Part shown: one piece after another, positions 54,451 to 63,756 of the stretch
Numbering within the stretch: position 1 is the first letter of the stretch
Layout: every line of letters begins with the position of its first letter
Origin: Alloactinosynnema sp. L-07
GTDB lineage: Bacteria; Actinomycetota; Actinomycetes; Mycobacteriales; Pseudonocardiaceae
Reading direction: 5' to 3'
Length of the DNA: 64,000 nt
NCBI RefSeq assembly: GCF_900070365.1
Contig: NZ_LN850107.1
Location: 2,666,001 to 2,730,000, forward strand
The notes under the pieces: model-generated
The model's database searches: none
Told to the model about the DNA's origin: nothing
Seen by the model: the letters and a program-made list of their open reading frames with translations, nothing else
Program-made: the position numbers and the translations under genes

Positions 54451-54847
54451 GATGTTGTTAGCCAGCCGCGTTGTTGATCGTCCCTTGTGGATGGAAAGAT
54501 CGTTCTACCGACCGGTATGGAGAAATTCTGGAGGCCGGTCCTCCTGCGGCGCCTGTTGATCTCGTTGAGGGGTCATAGTCGATCTTCCCGATCGGGTGAA
54601 CTTCCACAACCGGCCACAACTGGCGCCATTCGCCCTGTTCAGCGCCGTGTCGTCCCGGCACGGACGGACGTTCCTTGGCGACGGTCGACGTCCCACGACG
54701 TAGATATCAACGAGCACACGGCGGTTGGCGTCGGACACGGCACGATGATCGGGCGACGGCCCGCCGACGGTCAGGGTGGGTCGGGACGCCGAATCTGTGC
54801 GCCGATCTTCGAGTGATCACATGGACGCTCGGTCGTATGCTCGCCGG
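54451..54847. other. Stretch without a recognisable gene
   Basis: Open frames exist on both strands (for example 54487-54816) but show low-complexity Arg/Pro/Ser translations, no ribosome site and no family resemblance. It lies between the tRNA terminator and the first coupled hypothetical genes. Confidence 0.5.
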
Positions 54848-55024
54848 ATGGGTGAGTCCCAGCCAGCGCCGCGGCGGGTCAAGGTCCTGATGGAAGTCGT
54901 CGTCGAGGTCAACGACCCCGCGGCACTGGAGAAGGTCGCACTGGACCACATCGACGGCCTCAACTACGCCACCGACGACGACACCGAGGCGAAACTGCCC
55001 GCGCCGAGAAACGCGCTCTGGTGA
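54848..55024 (+). CDS. Small hypothetical protein coupled to the next gene
   Basis: 58 residues from ATG 54848: a basic start, VKVLMEVVVEVNDPAALEKVALDHIDGLNYATDDD and a short C-tail. The regular beta/alpha pattern and acidic middle suggest a real folded peptide. The stop overlaps the next gene's GTG (GTGA), evidence for coexpression. The ribosome site is weak, and an in-frame start lies upstream at 54821. Family not recognised. Confidence 0.55.
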   Translation: MGESQPAPRRVKVLMEVVVEVNDPAALEKVALDHIDGLNYATDDDTEAKLPAPRNALW

Positions 55025-55785
55025 TCGGCGACATCGTCGAAGCCGTGAGTTTGATCGCCGATCCCTTCACCGCCATCCCCGACGACGCCGGACTCGAAGC
55101 AACCAAGAGCAACCAGCACGCCATCGAGATCGACCCCACCGGCCGGCCGATCACCGACGCCGAGGTTCCCGACTTCACAGCCCTGTTCCCGACCTCCACA
55201 TGCGACCGTGACAGCTGCGAGCAATGCGCCGGGTATCAACTCACGCCCCGCACCGCGTCGACCCTGTGGTCCACCTGCCAACTGCGCGCCGGCCTAGCCT
55301 ACGAAGACGTCATCCAGTTCGGCGACGAACCCGCGGACCCCAACGACGGCAGGTGGTCGACATTCGACGAATACCCGTCCATCACCTGGCGCCAAAACGC
55401 GGTCTGGCGCCGCCAAGCCGCGCGCGCCTTCACCGACCTGGCAGACGACCTCGCCAACGGTGACTGGCCCCAACCCCGCTGCGCCGCAGAGGAAATGGCA
55501 CTCCACCTCGCCATCAGCATGTCCCGAGACGCCGTCCACGACGACTGGCCCAGCGCGACCCGCGCAATCGAAGCACTCCCAGCACACCCCGACCACTTCG
55601 ACTGGGACATGGCAAAAGACGTCCTCTTCCAAGACCACGACATCCTCAACCTGTTCGACCTCGAACTCGACGGCATCGAAGACCCCGACACCTCGATCGG
55701 CATGGGCGACTACCGTCCCCACGCCTGGTTCAAACCGTTCAACAGCTTCCCTCCCCGCGACGGCCGCCGCCCCTTCCGGCGCTAA
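55021..55785 (+). CDS. Hypothetical protein, acidic, conserved-looking
   Basis: 254 residues starting at a GTG in the previous stop. Has TCDRDSCEQCAGYQLTPRTA (Cys-rich, perhaps metal-binding), many Trp and Asp residues (WPQPRCAAEEMALHLAI, YRPHAWFKPFNSFPP) and no signal or membrane segment. Its composition and GC-rich third positions are those of an expressed gene. Not recognised. It is convergent with the broken gene beyond. Context, just inside the region right of tRNA-Pro, suggests accessory DNA. Confidence 0.65.
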   Translation: MIGDIVEAVSLIADPFTAIPDDAGLEATKSNQHAIEIDPTGRPITDAEVPDFTALFPTSTCDRDSCEQCAGYQLTPRTASTLWSTCQLRAGLAYEDVIQFGDEPADPNDGRWSTFDEYPSITWRQNAVWRRQAARAFTDLADDLANGDWPQPRCAAEEMALHLAISMSRDAVHDDWPSATRAIEALPAHPDHFDWDMAKDVLFQDHDILNLFDLELDGIEDPDTSIGMGDYRPHAWFKPFNSFPPRDGRRPFRR

Positions 55786-55845
55786 CCGCTGCACTTCGCC
55801 GTGATCGGTCACAACGCTCGGTGTTTTGGCATCGCAGCACGAAGG

Positions 55846-57175
55846 CTACGAAACCCCGGCACCCGTGGCGGTCACCCTCAAGACCACGGCACCGGATCGG
55901 CGTCCCGCCCACCCTCCGGGTCCAAGCACTGTCTGGTACGAACCGTTGTACTTCAACCAGTGAAGGATGAGCAGATTGACGTAGTGGCGGGTCAGCAACC
56001 ACACGTCGGCGACCAGACCTCTTAGATGATAGACCTCGTCGCGGGGCACCTTGGGGTGCACCAAGCGGTTGCGAACTCGACTCACCGCCGTTGGCCCGTC
56101 GACGGGTAGGCATGACTCTGACTCCGCCAAAGCGAACTCGGCAAGCGTCGGTTGCCGAGTGGGGTTGACCGCGACGTCAACGCGGGCATCTTTCAAGAGT
56201 CTCCGCAGACGCCCATCAGCTCGAAGTGCATTGTAGCTCGACTTGCTCATCCCCCGGTCTAGTTTCAGGTTGAGCCAACTCAGCAGCTCAATCGCCGAGA
56301 ATGCTGTCAACGTTCGCTGCTCGACCCGACCCGCATGGGTTGGACTCGACAGCCATCGACAGGACGATTCTGGTGGTGTGCTCGCGATCGGCGTCGACAA
56401 ATGCCTCGTACACGGTGGCGAGCAGGTGGTGAAGGTCAACCGTGTTCGGATAGTGCAGCCTCGCCATAGCGCCGTTACGTCCTGGATGGCAGAACGTCGA
56501 CGCCCACTGTCGCCAGACGACGGTTCCGTACGCGTCGAAGCCGACTGGAAGTGCCGGGGCGATCCATCCTCCAAAGGCGAACGACACACCATATTGGACA
56601 GTCTTGATCAGGGTTCGACCTGACATGCGGTGAAGTGCCTGCCGTCCACCCGGACGATCTCCATCACGTGTGTCATCGCGATGCCAGGGTTGCTGCCGAT
56701 GGCATCCCACACGCTTCCGTGGTCATTTCGTCGATCAAGTGTCAGCCTCCACGGTCCGATGTCGAGCCGCCATCTACCAGTCCATGCAGACCATCTATCG
56801 CCGACATCCGTGCGGAGCAAGACCGGGCTGTGGATAGCTGGCAGGTTCAGCCAGTGGATCAGGAGCCGCCGCATCCGTGCGTCACTCGAACCAAGCTCAT
56901 GTGGCAAGGGATCCGGAACCAAAGTCGTGGCGCAATCCGCGCATGGCATAGATCGTGCCGGATTCGCGCACCTGAAGATCGATCTCAGGTTCTTCGAACA
57001 CTCCCAGAGCCCACCGCTCGGGCACGTCTTCGTCGATCTGCCAACGGACGTCCAGATGGGAGGGATGACACCGCATACGTATGCTGCCGCGTAACTCGCG
57101 ATCATCCACTTCGATCAACGCACCCTCGTACGACGTGATGTCGTGTCCGGGTTCGTTGAACGGATAGAACGGCAC
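55846..57175 (-). pseudogene. Frameshifted gene with HEPN-like RNase motif
   Basis: Reading the minus strand, four consecutive segments in alternating frames make one plausible protein of about 430 residues. A (57175 to about 56900) holds LDVRWQIDEDVPERWALGVF; B (to about 56640) holds MRRLLIHWLNLPAIHSPVLL and WTGRWRLDIGPWRLTLD; C (to about 56330) holds GVSFAFGGWIAPALPVGFDA and TVDLHHLLATVYEAFVDAD; D holds LTAFSAIELLSWLNLKLD and RVRNRLVHPK. RNRLVH fits the HEPN RNxxxH nuclease motif. At least three frame changes mean it is broken, or the assembly has errors here. The stretch is visibly less GC-rich than its neighbours. Confidence 0.6.
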
Positions 57176-57948
57176 GAGGGAGCCTCACCATCGGGCCCGT
57201 CGCGTTCAACCAGCATCAGTCGATTCAACCACCAACCATGTGGATCGCGCTGCCAAAGATCAGAGATCGCTGGAACTGCCCTCGTTCGCAGTATGGGTGA
57301 GGCTGGAGGTCGGCAGCTTCGTGTCGTCCGGATTCGATGACCACTCGCACCGCTTGAAGTCAGCGGGCTCTCGAGGTTGTCGAGGAGGCGGGCTTCGATT
57401 TAAGGGCTACTTGGCTGCTGCACTAGACACTGCCGCAGAATTCCCTAGCGGCAACGACTCCAGCTTGCCAACAGGCGTGGAGCAGCAGCTCGTCGAGTCA
57501 GTGTGCGCGCCACACCGCGAGCAAGTTGACAAGACTGCCCGGTCGACCCTGATGACGGTCTGCTGGGCCAGGTGTTCTTCAGTGTCGAGGTCGGGGCTTG
57601 TCGAACAGTGCCAGATGGCTCGTTTCGACTTCTGCGCCGGCGAACGCAATCAGGAGCTGACCGCTGTGTTGCTTGTCGCCGGTGCCGGTCGAGATGAAGC
57701 ACGCTTGAGCCTTGCTGGAGCGCCAGCCTGCTCGAAGGCGTGGACGAGGCCGGTAACGGGTGCCATTGATCCCGCGCCCGGTTGGCGGCCGAAGCGACCT
57801 CGATGACCGAGTCCGGGCCGAAGTCGATCAAGGCGGTAGAGTGTCCATCCTGATCACGCCGGGTGTAGCGAACTCTCCCCGAAGGTCGATGAACTTACGC
57901 GAGGTGGATGACAGCCACAGGCCGTGATCCGGACGCGATGGGGGACTA
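57176..57948. other. Decayed stretch without intact gene
   Basis: No frame on either strand gives a credible protein; the longest (57240-57806, plus) is low-complexity and overlaps an integrase scrap. The DNA is less GC-rich than average, with stops scattered in all frames. On the minus strand around 57600-57700 a short coherent stretch (GDKQHSGQLLIAFAGAEVE) hints at another dead gene. It separates the broken HEPN-like gene from the WD40 NTPase. Confidence 0.5.
57371..57398 (-). pseudogene. Scrap of a tyrosine integrase C-terminus
   Basis: These 28 bases match the live integrase gene at 62164-62191 with one mismatch and, reversed, encode EARLLDNLE, the segment just after the integrase's catalytic tyrosine. 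Similarity continues weakly to about 57417 (ending TGGCTG in both). Upstream integrase sequence is gone. It marks a former or partial integration event here. Confidence 0.5.
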
Positions 57949-60900
57949 GTGGGCATCTGGCGGAGGCGATTGCATCGGTCGTGGCCCCTCGCCCTCTTGT
58001 TCATCGTGGTCATCGCCGCGGCGGGCGCGGGCACCGTGGTGGCGATCGCGGTGAACCTGGCCACCGCCGTCGACCTCCCCTGGCTGGCCGTCGTCAAGGA
58101 GAACCCGTTGTGGTGGGTGGCCGGGGCGACAGCCGCAGTCGCCTTCACTGCGTTCGCGGTGGGGCAGGTGCATCGTTTCGCGGACAAGCGGATAGACGAA
58201 CTGCTACCTGCCGAACAGCGGCTGGAACCGTGGATCGTCGACCGGCCCGACGAGGTCCGGCAGGTGGTGAACGCCCTGCTCAGGCAACCTCGGGCCACCG
58301 TTGGCATCACGACGGCCGTGCACGGCGCCGGCGGGTTCGGTAAGACCACGGTGGCGAAACTGGTCCGCGCCGACCGGCGGGTCCTGCGCCAGTTCGGCGG
58401 CAGGGTGTACTGGGTGACGCTGGGCCGCGATGTGCGCGCCCGGTCGGCGATCGCGGACAAGGTCAACGACCTCATCGCTCGACTGGATCCGCAGAACCCG
58501 ATGTCGTTCACCGATCCGCAGCAAGCGGGTCAGTACCTCGCCGCCCTCCTGTCCACCGGACCACCACGCCTGATCATCCTCGATGACGTGTGGCACAGCG
58601 AACAAGAGTCGGCGTTCCCGGTCGGCGGGCGTTGCGTCCGGCTGATAACTACCAGGATCCCCTCCCTGGTGGGCGGTGAGTCCATCCCGGTCCCGGTCGA
58701 CCAGGTTACGCAGGAGCAGGCCCGCTTGCTGCTGACTGCGGAGCTGCCAGCTCTGCCGCCAGCGGTCATCCGGGACCTCGTCGCGGAGACGGGCCGGTGG
58801 CCGCTGTTGTTGCGTTTGGTGAACAAAGTCCTGTCAGACCAGGTGACCGTGCATGCTGACGCCGCCGCGGCAGCGCGGAGCCTGGTCGACCAGCTCCGCC
58901 GCTCCGGCGCCCTTCAGCTCGATGGGTTGTCTGGCGCGTCTGCGCAGCGTTTGGACGTCAATGATCCAGACCAGCGCCAGCGTGCCATCGCGGCAACGAT
59001 CGAGGCCAGCGTCGGGTTGCTGGCGCCAGTCGAGCGCGCGCGCTTCGCCGAGCTCGCCGTGTTCGTCGAGGATGAGATGGTGCCGGTAGCGCTGGTGCAG
59101 GAGCTGTGGCGGGAGACCGGCGGGCTCGACATCGTGCGCACGAGGGCGTTGTGCGCACGCCTCGCCCAACTGGCCCTGCTGACAGTCACGGGCGCCGATG
59201 CTGGAGGCGCTGTGAGTCTGCACGACGTGGTTCGCGACTATCTGCAGGAAGAACTCGGCAGCGAGCGGCTCGTCGAACTCCACCGCAGTATGCTGCGGGC
59301 CGCCGCCGACGGGATCCCGATCGCCGTCCCCTTCGCCCATCAAACTTCCGACACCACCGCTGGTGACCGGATCGCGTGGTGGCACATGGCCGAGTCGGCC
59401 CGGTACCTCTGGGACCATCTGGTCGAGCACCTCGTCGCCGGGCAGTACACCAACAGCGCGGAGGCCCTGGTAGTCGACCTGCGTTGGGTGCTAGCCCGAG
59501 TGGGGCAGTCCGGCCCCACCGCGCCCTACACCGACCTCTCCCTGGTCGACACCTCGCGATGCGCTCGACTACACCGGCTGCTGGGACAGACAGCCCACCT
59601 CCTGGCTCCGACGAGACCCGCCCGATTCCGCGCAGACATCCTCTTCAGCCGCGTCGCACACGATCCTGAGTGGGGTCTGCAGGCCTCCGAACTCGCTCAA
59701 GGCCGGGCCGCCCCGGTCCTGGTCAACAGGTGGCCCCTGCCTGACCTGCCGGACCCGGCTCTACGCAGAACACTGACCGCCCATACCAAGATGGTGCGCG
59801 CGCTGGCGGTCTCACCAGACGGATCTCGCATCGCATCGGCCAGCGACGACAACACCGTGCGCATCTGGGACACCGCCAGCGAAGAGGTACTCGCCGTGGC
59901 GCGCAACCAGAGTTCATCAGTCTCAATCCTCGTCGCGGGGCCCGACGGCTCCTGGTTCGCGTCCGCCAACGATGCGCACGTCGTGCAGATCTGGGATGCG
60001 ATCACCGCAGAGGTACGCCGCTCCTTTACCGGGCACGAGCTTCCAGTACGCGCGCTCGTGACGGCTCCGGACGGCTCCTGGCTCGCGTCAGCTGGAGATG
60101 ATCGTCAGATCCGGATTTGGGACACGTCCACGACGACCGCACGGTGGGTGCTCCACGGACACCGGGATGCCATCCGATGCCTCGCCGTGGCACCCGACGG
60201 GACCTGGCTGGCCTCCGCGAGCGCCGACCACACCGTACGAGTCTGGGACACCTCCACCGGCAGGAACCGCTTCACCCTCGCCGAGCACACGGGCGCAGTG
60301 CACGCCCTCGCCGTGGCACCCGACGGGTCCTGGCTGGCCTCCGCGAGCGCCGACCACACCGTACGAGTCTGGGACACCTCCACCGGCAGCAACCGCTTCA
60401 CCCTCGCCGAGCACACACGCGCGGTGCACCTGCTGATGGCAGCACCGGACGGTAGCTGGCTCGCATCTGCCGGGGACGACCACGGTGTTCGGTTCTGGAC
60501 AATGGACACCGGGGAGGAACGAGCCACCCACACCTGGATGAGGCATCTCGCAGCCGGCTTCGCCGTCTCCCCCGACGGACGCTGGCTCGCTTCGAGCAGC
60601 TATAACGGCACAATCCTCGTCTGGGACACGGCCAGCGGGAATCCATTGGCGACGCTGACTGCGCACACGGACGTCGTGCGGGCGCTCGTCGCGCCGAGCA
60701 GGACGGGACTGGTGTCGGCCGGTGACGACAACACTGTGCGGACGTGGGACCTGTCCGGTCTCGAACGGCGATCGAAGACAAACGGTAGAACGAGGTCCGT
60801 CAACCTCTTGGCAGTCTCGCCAGACGGCAAGTGGCTTGCCTCCGCTGGTGGCGACAACACGATCCGGACTTGGGACACCGCCACCGGCGAACGACGGTTC

Positions 60901-61785
60901 ACGTATACCAACTTCGCGTACTCCTTGATGCGCGATGAAGCGCACTCCTGGATGCGCGACGAAGCGAAGGCGCTGACCATCGCACCGGACGGCAGCTGGC
61001 TCGCGCTCGCGTTGGACAACCGCACCGTTCGGTTGTGGCGGGCGCTCGCCGACACCATACCCGCGAAATGGCTCAGGGATCCGTCCATCGCGATGTACGC
61101 CGACCCCAGCACGTTCAGTGCCAATGCCGAAGCACTCGCGGTTACGCCGGACGGCCGAACTCTAGTGTGCGCTGGGGGTGACGACCACAAGATTCGACTG
61201 TGGACCGTCAGGGTCAAGGAAGGCCAGTACAACCCCCTCCATAGTAAGGCACCACTGCCACGGATCACCAGGAGGAAGTTCGGGCACAGGAGGTTCATGG
61301 GGCACACGGACACGGTGCGGGCTCTGGCCATGGCACCAGACGGCACATGGGTCGCGTCGGCTGGGGACGACGGGACGCTCCGGTTCTGGGACACGGACGG
61401 ACGCGAACTGGCGACCGTAACGGGACACGCGCGGCCGGTCCGGACATTGGCGGTCGCACCCGATGGGAGCTGGCTGGCGTCGGCGGGCGACGATCAGGAC
61501 ATCCGGCTGTGGGACGTGGGTACCCGGCACCAGATCAGCACACTCGTGGGGCATACGCAGCCCGTGAGGGCGCTGACCGTGGCACCTGACGGACGTTGGC
61601 TGGCATCTGTCGGCGACGACCAGACGGTTCGGATCTGGGACCTCGCCACCCTGGACGTGGCGGCTTTGCTCCGCATCGAGGAGCCCGCGAGCGCGTGTGC
61701 GTGGACACCGGACGGACGGTCGGTCGCAGTTGCGGGGCAGGCAGGCCTATATCTGTTTGACTTCGTAACGGGAACGATGTCCTGA
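57949..61785 (+). CDS. Membrane-anchored STAND (NB-ARC-like) NTPase with WD40 propellers
   Basis: 1278 residues. Two hydrophobic segments (about 13-37 and 53-73) open the protein. The NTPase has P-loop HGAGGFGKT at 125-133, Walker B RLIILDDVW near 210, the RLITTR sensor near 233, and GRWPLLLRL (GxP) near 285, then a winged-helix and helical linker. From about 605 there are some 15 WD40 repeats (VRALAVAPDGSWLASAGDD, then IRIWDT), enough for two seven-bladed propellers. Two blades are almost identical in DNA. GTG at 57949 follows GGGGGA. No separate effector domain is seen, so the membrane helices may be the effector, for example by perturbing the membrane. Resembles APAF-1/NLR-type bacterial defence proteins. 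Confidence 0.83.
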   Translation: MGIWRRRLHRSWPLALLFIVVIAAAGAGTVVAIAVNLATAVDLPWLAVVKENPLWWVAGATAAVAFTAFAVGQVHRFADKRIDELLPAEQRLEPWIVDRPDEVRQVVNALLRQPRATVGITTAVHGAGGFGKTTVAKLVRADRRVLRQFGGRVYWVTLGRDVRARSAIADKVNDLIARLDPQNPMSFTDPQQAGQYLAALLSTGPPRLIILDDVWHSEQESAFPVGGRCVRLITTRIPSLVGGESIPVPVDQVTQEQARLLLTAELPALPPAVIRDLVAETGRWPLLLRLVNKVLSDQVTVHADAAAAARSLVDQLRRSGALQLDGLSGASAQRLDVNDPDQRQRAIAATIEASVGLLAPVERARFAELAVFVEDEMVPVALVQELWRETGGLDIVRTRALCARLAQLALLTVTGADAGGAVSLHDVVRDYLQEELGSERLVELHRSMLRAAADGIPIAVPFAHQTSDTTAGDRIAWWHMAESARYLWDHLVEHLVAGQYTNSAEALVVDLRWVLARVGQSGPTAPYTDLSLVDTSRCARLHRLLGQTAHLLAPTRPARFRADILFSRVAHDPEWGLQASELAQGRAAPVLVNRWPLPDLPDPALRRTLTAHTKMVRALAVSPDGSRIASASDDNTVRIWDTASEEVLAVARNQSSSVSILVAGPDGSWFASANDAHVVQIWDAITAEVRRSFTGHELPVRALVTAPDGSWLASAGDDRQIRIWDTSTTTARWVLHGHRDAIRCLAVAPDGTWLASASADHTVRVWDTSTGRNRFTLAEHTGAVHALAVAPDGSWLASASADHTVRVWDTSTGSNRFTLAEHTRAVHLLMAAPDGSWLASAGDDHGVRFWTMDTGEERATHTWMRHLAAGFAVSPDGRWLASSSYNGTILVWDTASGNPLATLTAHTDVVRALVAPSRTGLVSAGDDNTVRTWDLSGLERRSKTNGRTRSVNLLAVSPDGKWLASAGGDNTIRTWDTATGERRFTYTNFAYSLMRDEAHSWMRDEAKALTIAPDGSWLALALDNRTVRLWRALADTIPAKWLRDPSIAMYADPSTFSANAEALAVTPDGRTLVCAGGDDHKIRLWTVRVKEGQYNPLHSKAPLPRITRRKFGHRRFMGHTDTVRALAMAPDGTWVASAGDDGTLRFWDTDGRELATVTGHARPVRTLAVAPDGSWLASAGDDQDIRLWDVGTRHQISTLVGHTQPVRALTVAPDGRWLASVGDDQTVRIWDLATLDVAALLRIEEPASACAWTPDGRSVAVAGQAGLYLFDFVTGTMS
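60181..60416 (+). repeat. Recent tandem duplication of a WD40 blade
   Basis: Two 110-bp copies, 60181-60290 and 60307-60416, differ at only two positions and are offset by 126 bp, exactly one 42-residue blade. Other blades in the protein are far more diverged, so this copy is recent, with the frame kept. Confidence 0.85.
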
Positions 61786-62057
61786 ACTACCGGCACGCGG
61801 GTGGGGCGCAGCCAGGATGACGCGGCCCGGACAGCTCCACTGATGCGGCTGGCACCCGGAAGTGTCTTGTAACCGCCCGAAGTTGCCCTCCGTCCCCGGG
61901 GCATTGGGTCCATGTCGGACACCGCAGCCCAGCGCTCGTTCGGGTAACGCCCGACGATCAGCCAACATAGGTCCGGACACCCGCAACGAGTCCTGCAAGT
62001 TAGGTTCGGACAACGCAAACGGCCTTGGCTACCGCGAGCGATACGCCGAGGACGGCG
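61786..62057. other. Intergenic region between NTPase and integrase, possible attachment site
   Basis: 272 bp with no gene and no tRNA-like fold visible. It is the side where actinomycete integrases usually have their attachment site (next to the integrase 3' end), so an att core may lie here, but no direct repeat of the tRNA-Pro end was found. Confidence 0.35.
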
Positions 62058-63278
62058 TCACAGGTTGTCCTCGTTGGAGGTGATCTGGCCGAGGTTCGAG
62101 ATCCGCTCTGTGTGATGTCGTTCCGTCGCGGTGACCTCGCGTACGGCGTCGAGCCATCGGCGTTCGAGGTTGTCGAGGAGACGGGCTTCGACTTCGGGGG
62201 CGACGTGGCTGTAGATGTGTTCGATCTTGTCGGGGAGTCGGTGGCCGAGGCGTTTGGCCTGAGCGATATCGGGGATCAGGTCGGCGATCATCCATGTCTT
62301 ATGGCTGTGCCGCAGACCGTGGAAGGTCAGATCGGGCTGCACGGGGGTGAGGTGCGGCCAGTGTTGCGGGTAGCCCCGGGTGCCGTCGGCTGCCGGACGC
62401 ATGACGCGGCGGGAGAAGTTGGACCGGCGCGGATGCTGTTCCTCGGCGGTGACGAACACGTGAGTGTGGTTATGGGTGGCGAGATGTTGACGGAGCAGTG
62501 CGGTCAGGAATGGCGGCAGGATGATGGTGCGCGCGGACTCGGCGGTCTTAGGTGGCCCAAGGCTGAACACCCCGTCGATCTCGAGGAGCGCGCCCTCGTT
62601 TGGATCGATGACCATCTTTCCCACGGGGCCGTCGAGGTGCAGATTGGAACGCCGCATGCCGAGGAGTTCGCCCCATCGGGCGCCGGTCCAGGCAGCGGTG
62701 ATCAGCAGCGCGCCTGCCCACCAACCCGCCAGCACGGTGGCGTGCAGCGCCAAGCGCAGCGCACCTTCGGGGCTGGTGTAAACGCGCTCCCGAACCACCG
62801 CGTGGCGGCGTCTGCCGCGCCGGTTGGCGCGGTATGGGTTGGCGTGGATGAGTTTCTCATCGGCGGCGTCGGACAGCATCATCGACAGGAGCTTCACCAT
62901 CGTGGAGACGGTGCTGGTGGCGTAGTTCTCGGCGCGTTTGCCCTTGGCCCACTTGTGCACGGACAGGTTGGTGATCGCGACGAGCGGCGTCATCCCCCAG
63001 TCGGGTTCCAGGTGGTTGCGCCACAGGCTGCGGTACTGCCGGTCGGTGTTCGGGGCGACATCCAACGCGTCGAACCAGTCCGCCGCCCACGCTCCAAGCG
63101 GCGTTCGGCCGCCGTCGGGGTCGATGAACTGACCACGGCGTCGGTCGACGTCGATCTCTTGGGCGTGTTCGTCGGCGTCGGCTTTGGACGTGAATCCTGA
63201 TACTGATCCGAGTGTGCCGTCGGGCTTCTGGAAACGGACCCGCCACGAGTTCGGTCCGGACGGCTCCGAGTACGCCAC
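62058..63278 (-). CDS. Tyrosine-family integrase
   Basis: 406 residues from GTG 63278 (site AAGGTGAG); the frame is open to 63482, so a longer start is possible. An N-terminal arm-binding region (VRFQKPDGTLGSVSGFTSKADADEH) and a SAM-like core-binding region lead to the catalytic domain: Arg201 (TGARWGELL), His320 and Arg323 (FHGLRHSH), His346 (RLGHRL) and nucleophile Tyr356 (HIYSHV). This is a site-specific recombinase of the actinomycete AICE/phage type. The 63376-63720 gene upstream on the same strand is its likely excisionase partner. Confidence 0.88.
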   Translation of the reverse strand: MAYSEPSGPNSWRVRFQKPDGTLGSVSGFTSKADADEHAQEIDVDRRRGQFIDPDGGRTPLGAWAADWFDALDVAPNTDRQYRSLWRNHLEPDWGMTPLVAITNLSVHKWAKGKRAENYATSTVSTMVKLLSMMLSDAADEKLIHANPYRANRRGRRRHAVVRERVYTSPEGALRLALHATVLAGWWAGALLITAAWTGARWGELLGMRRSNLHLDGPVGKMVIDPNEGALLEIDGVFSLGPPKTAESARTIILPPFLTALLRQHLATHNHTHVFVTAEEQHPRRSNFSRRVMRPAADGTRGYPQHWPHLTPVQPDLTFHGLRHSHKTWMIADLIPDIAQAKRLGHRLPDKIEHIYSHVAPEVEARLLDNLERRWLDAVREVTATERHHTERISNLGQITSNEDNL

Positions 63279-63375
63279 GATCTGCTCACCTTCGTTGATA
63301 TGGGTCCGAACCCGACACGTGTATGGACCCGTCCGTGTCGTGGTCCGGTCAAGGAAACCGTTGGAGTCCGCCCGA

Positions 63376-63720
63376 TCAGGGGACGCGGCCCCGAGTGGTT
63401 CTCGGCACATTGGGGCCTGACTCGGCCTGGTCGGCGATGGCGAGTAGGTCGTCGTGGGTGAACCGCAGATGCTTTCCGACATAGCGGCACGGGATGGCTC
63501 GCGCGGCTGCCTTACGCCGCAACCAGGAGACCCTGAGCTGCAACCGTTGCGCCGCCTGTTCGGCTGTCAGTAGCACAACCACACCATCCTCCGCCCCCTG
63601 ATGTGGCTCGTCGGAGTGCGTATCCGCGCGCGGAGGTTCTTCTTGCGTGCGGTCGGTCTCATGTGCGGCGGGCGGCCTGCGCGCACCTGCCACCCGGCGG
63701 GACGGTCTGCTCTGAGACAT
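63376..63720 (-). CDS. Excisionase-like helix-turn-helix protein
   Basis: 114 residues. The N-terminal 45 are Arg/Pro-rich and disordered. The C-terminal domain is a MerR-like winged helix of the Xis/AlpA type: LLTAEQAAQRLQLRVSWLRRKAAARAIPCRYVGKHLRFTHDDL. It sits just upstream of the integrase on the same strand, so it probably directs excision or represses integration. Start ATG at 63720 assumed; the disordered N-terminus might make a later start right. Confidence 0.78.
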   Translation of the reverse strand: MSQSRPSRRVAGARRPPAAHETDRTQEEPPRADTHSDEPHQGAEDGVVVLLTAEQAAQRLQLRVSWLRRKAAARAIPCRYVGKHLRFTHDDLLAIADQAESGPNVPRTTRGRVP

Positions 63721-63756
63721 TTGACTACCTCCAACATCATTTGTGCCCTTTGGCCT

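Noticed and set aside
57240..57806. 188-residue open frame in the decayed region
   Set aside because: Low-complexity Ser/Gly/Arg-rich translation that runs antisense through the integrase scrap; no ribosome site.
62058..63482. Integrase starting at 63482
   Set aside because: The first 68 residues are Pro/Thr/Arg-rich, overlap the excisionase gene and lack a ribosome site; GTG 63278 has one, though the longer start cannot be excluded.
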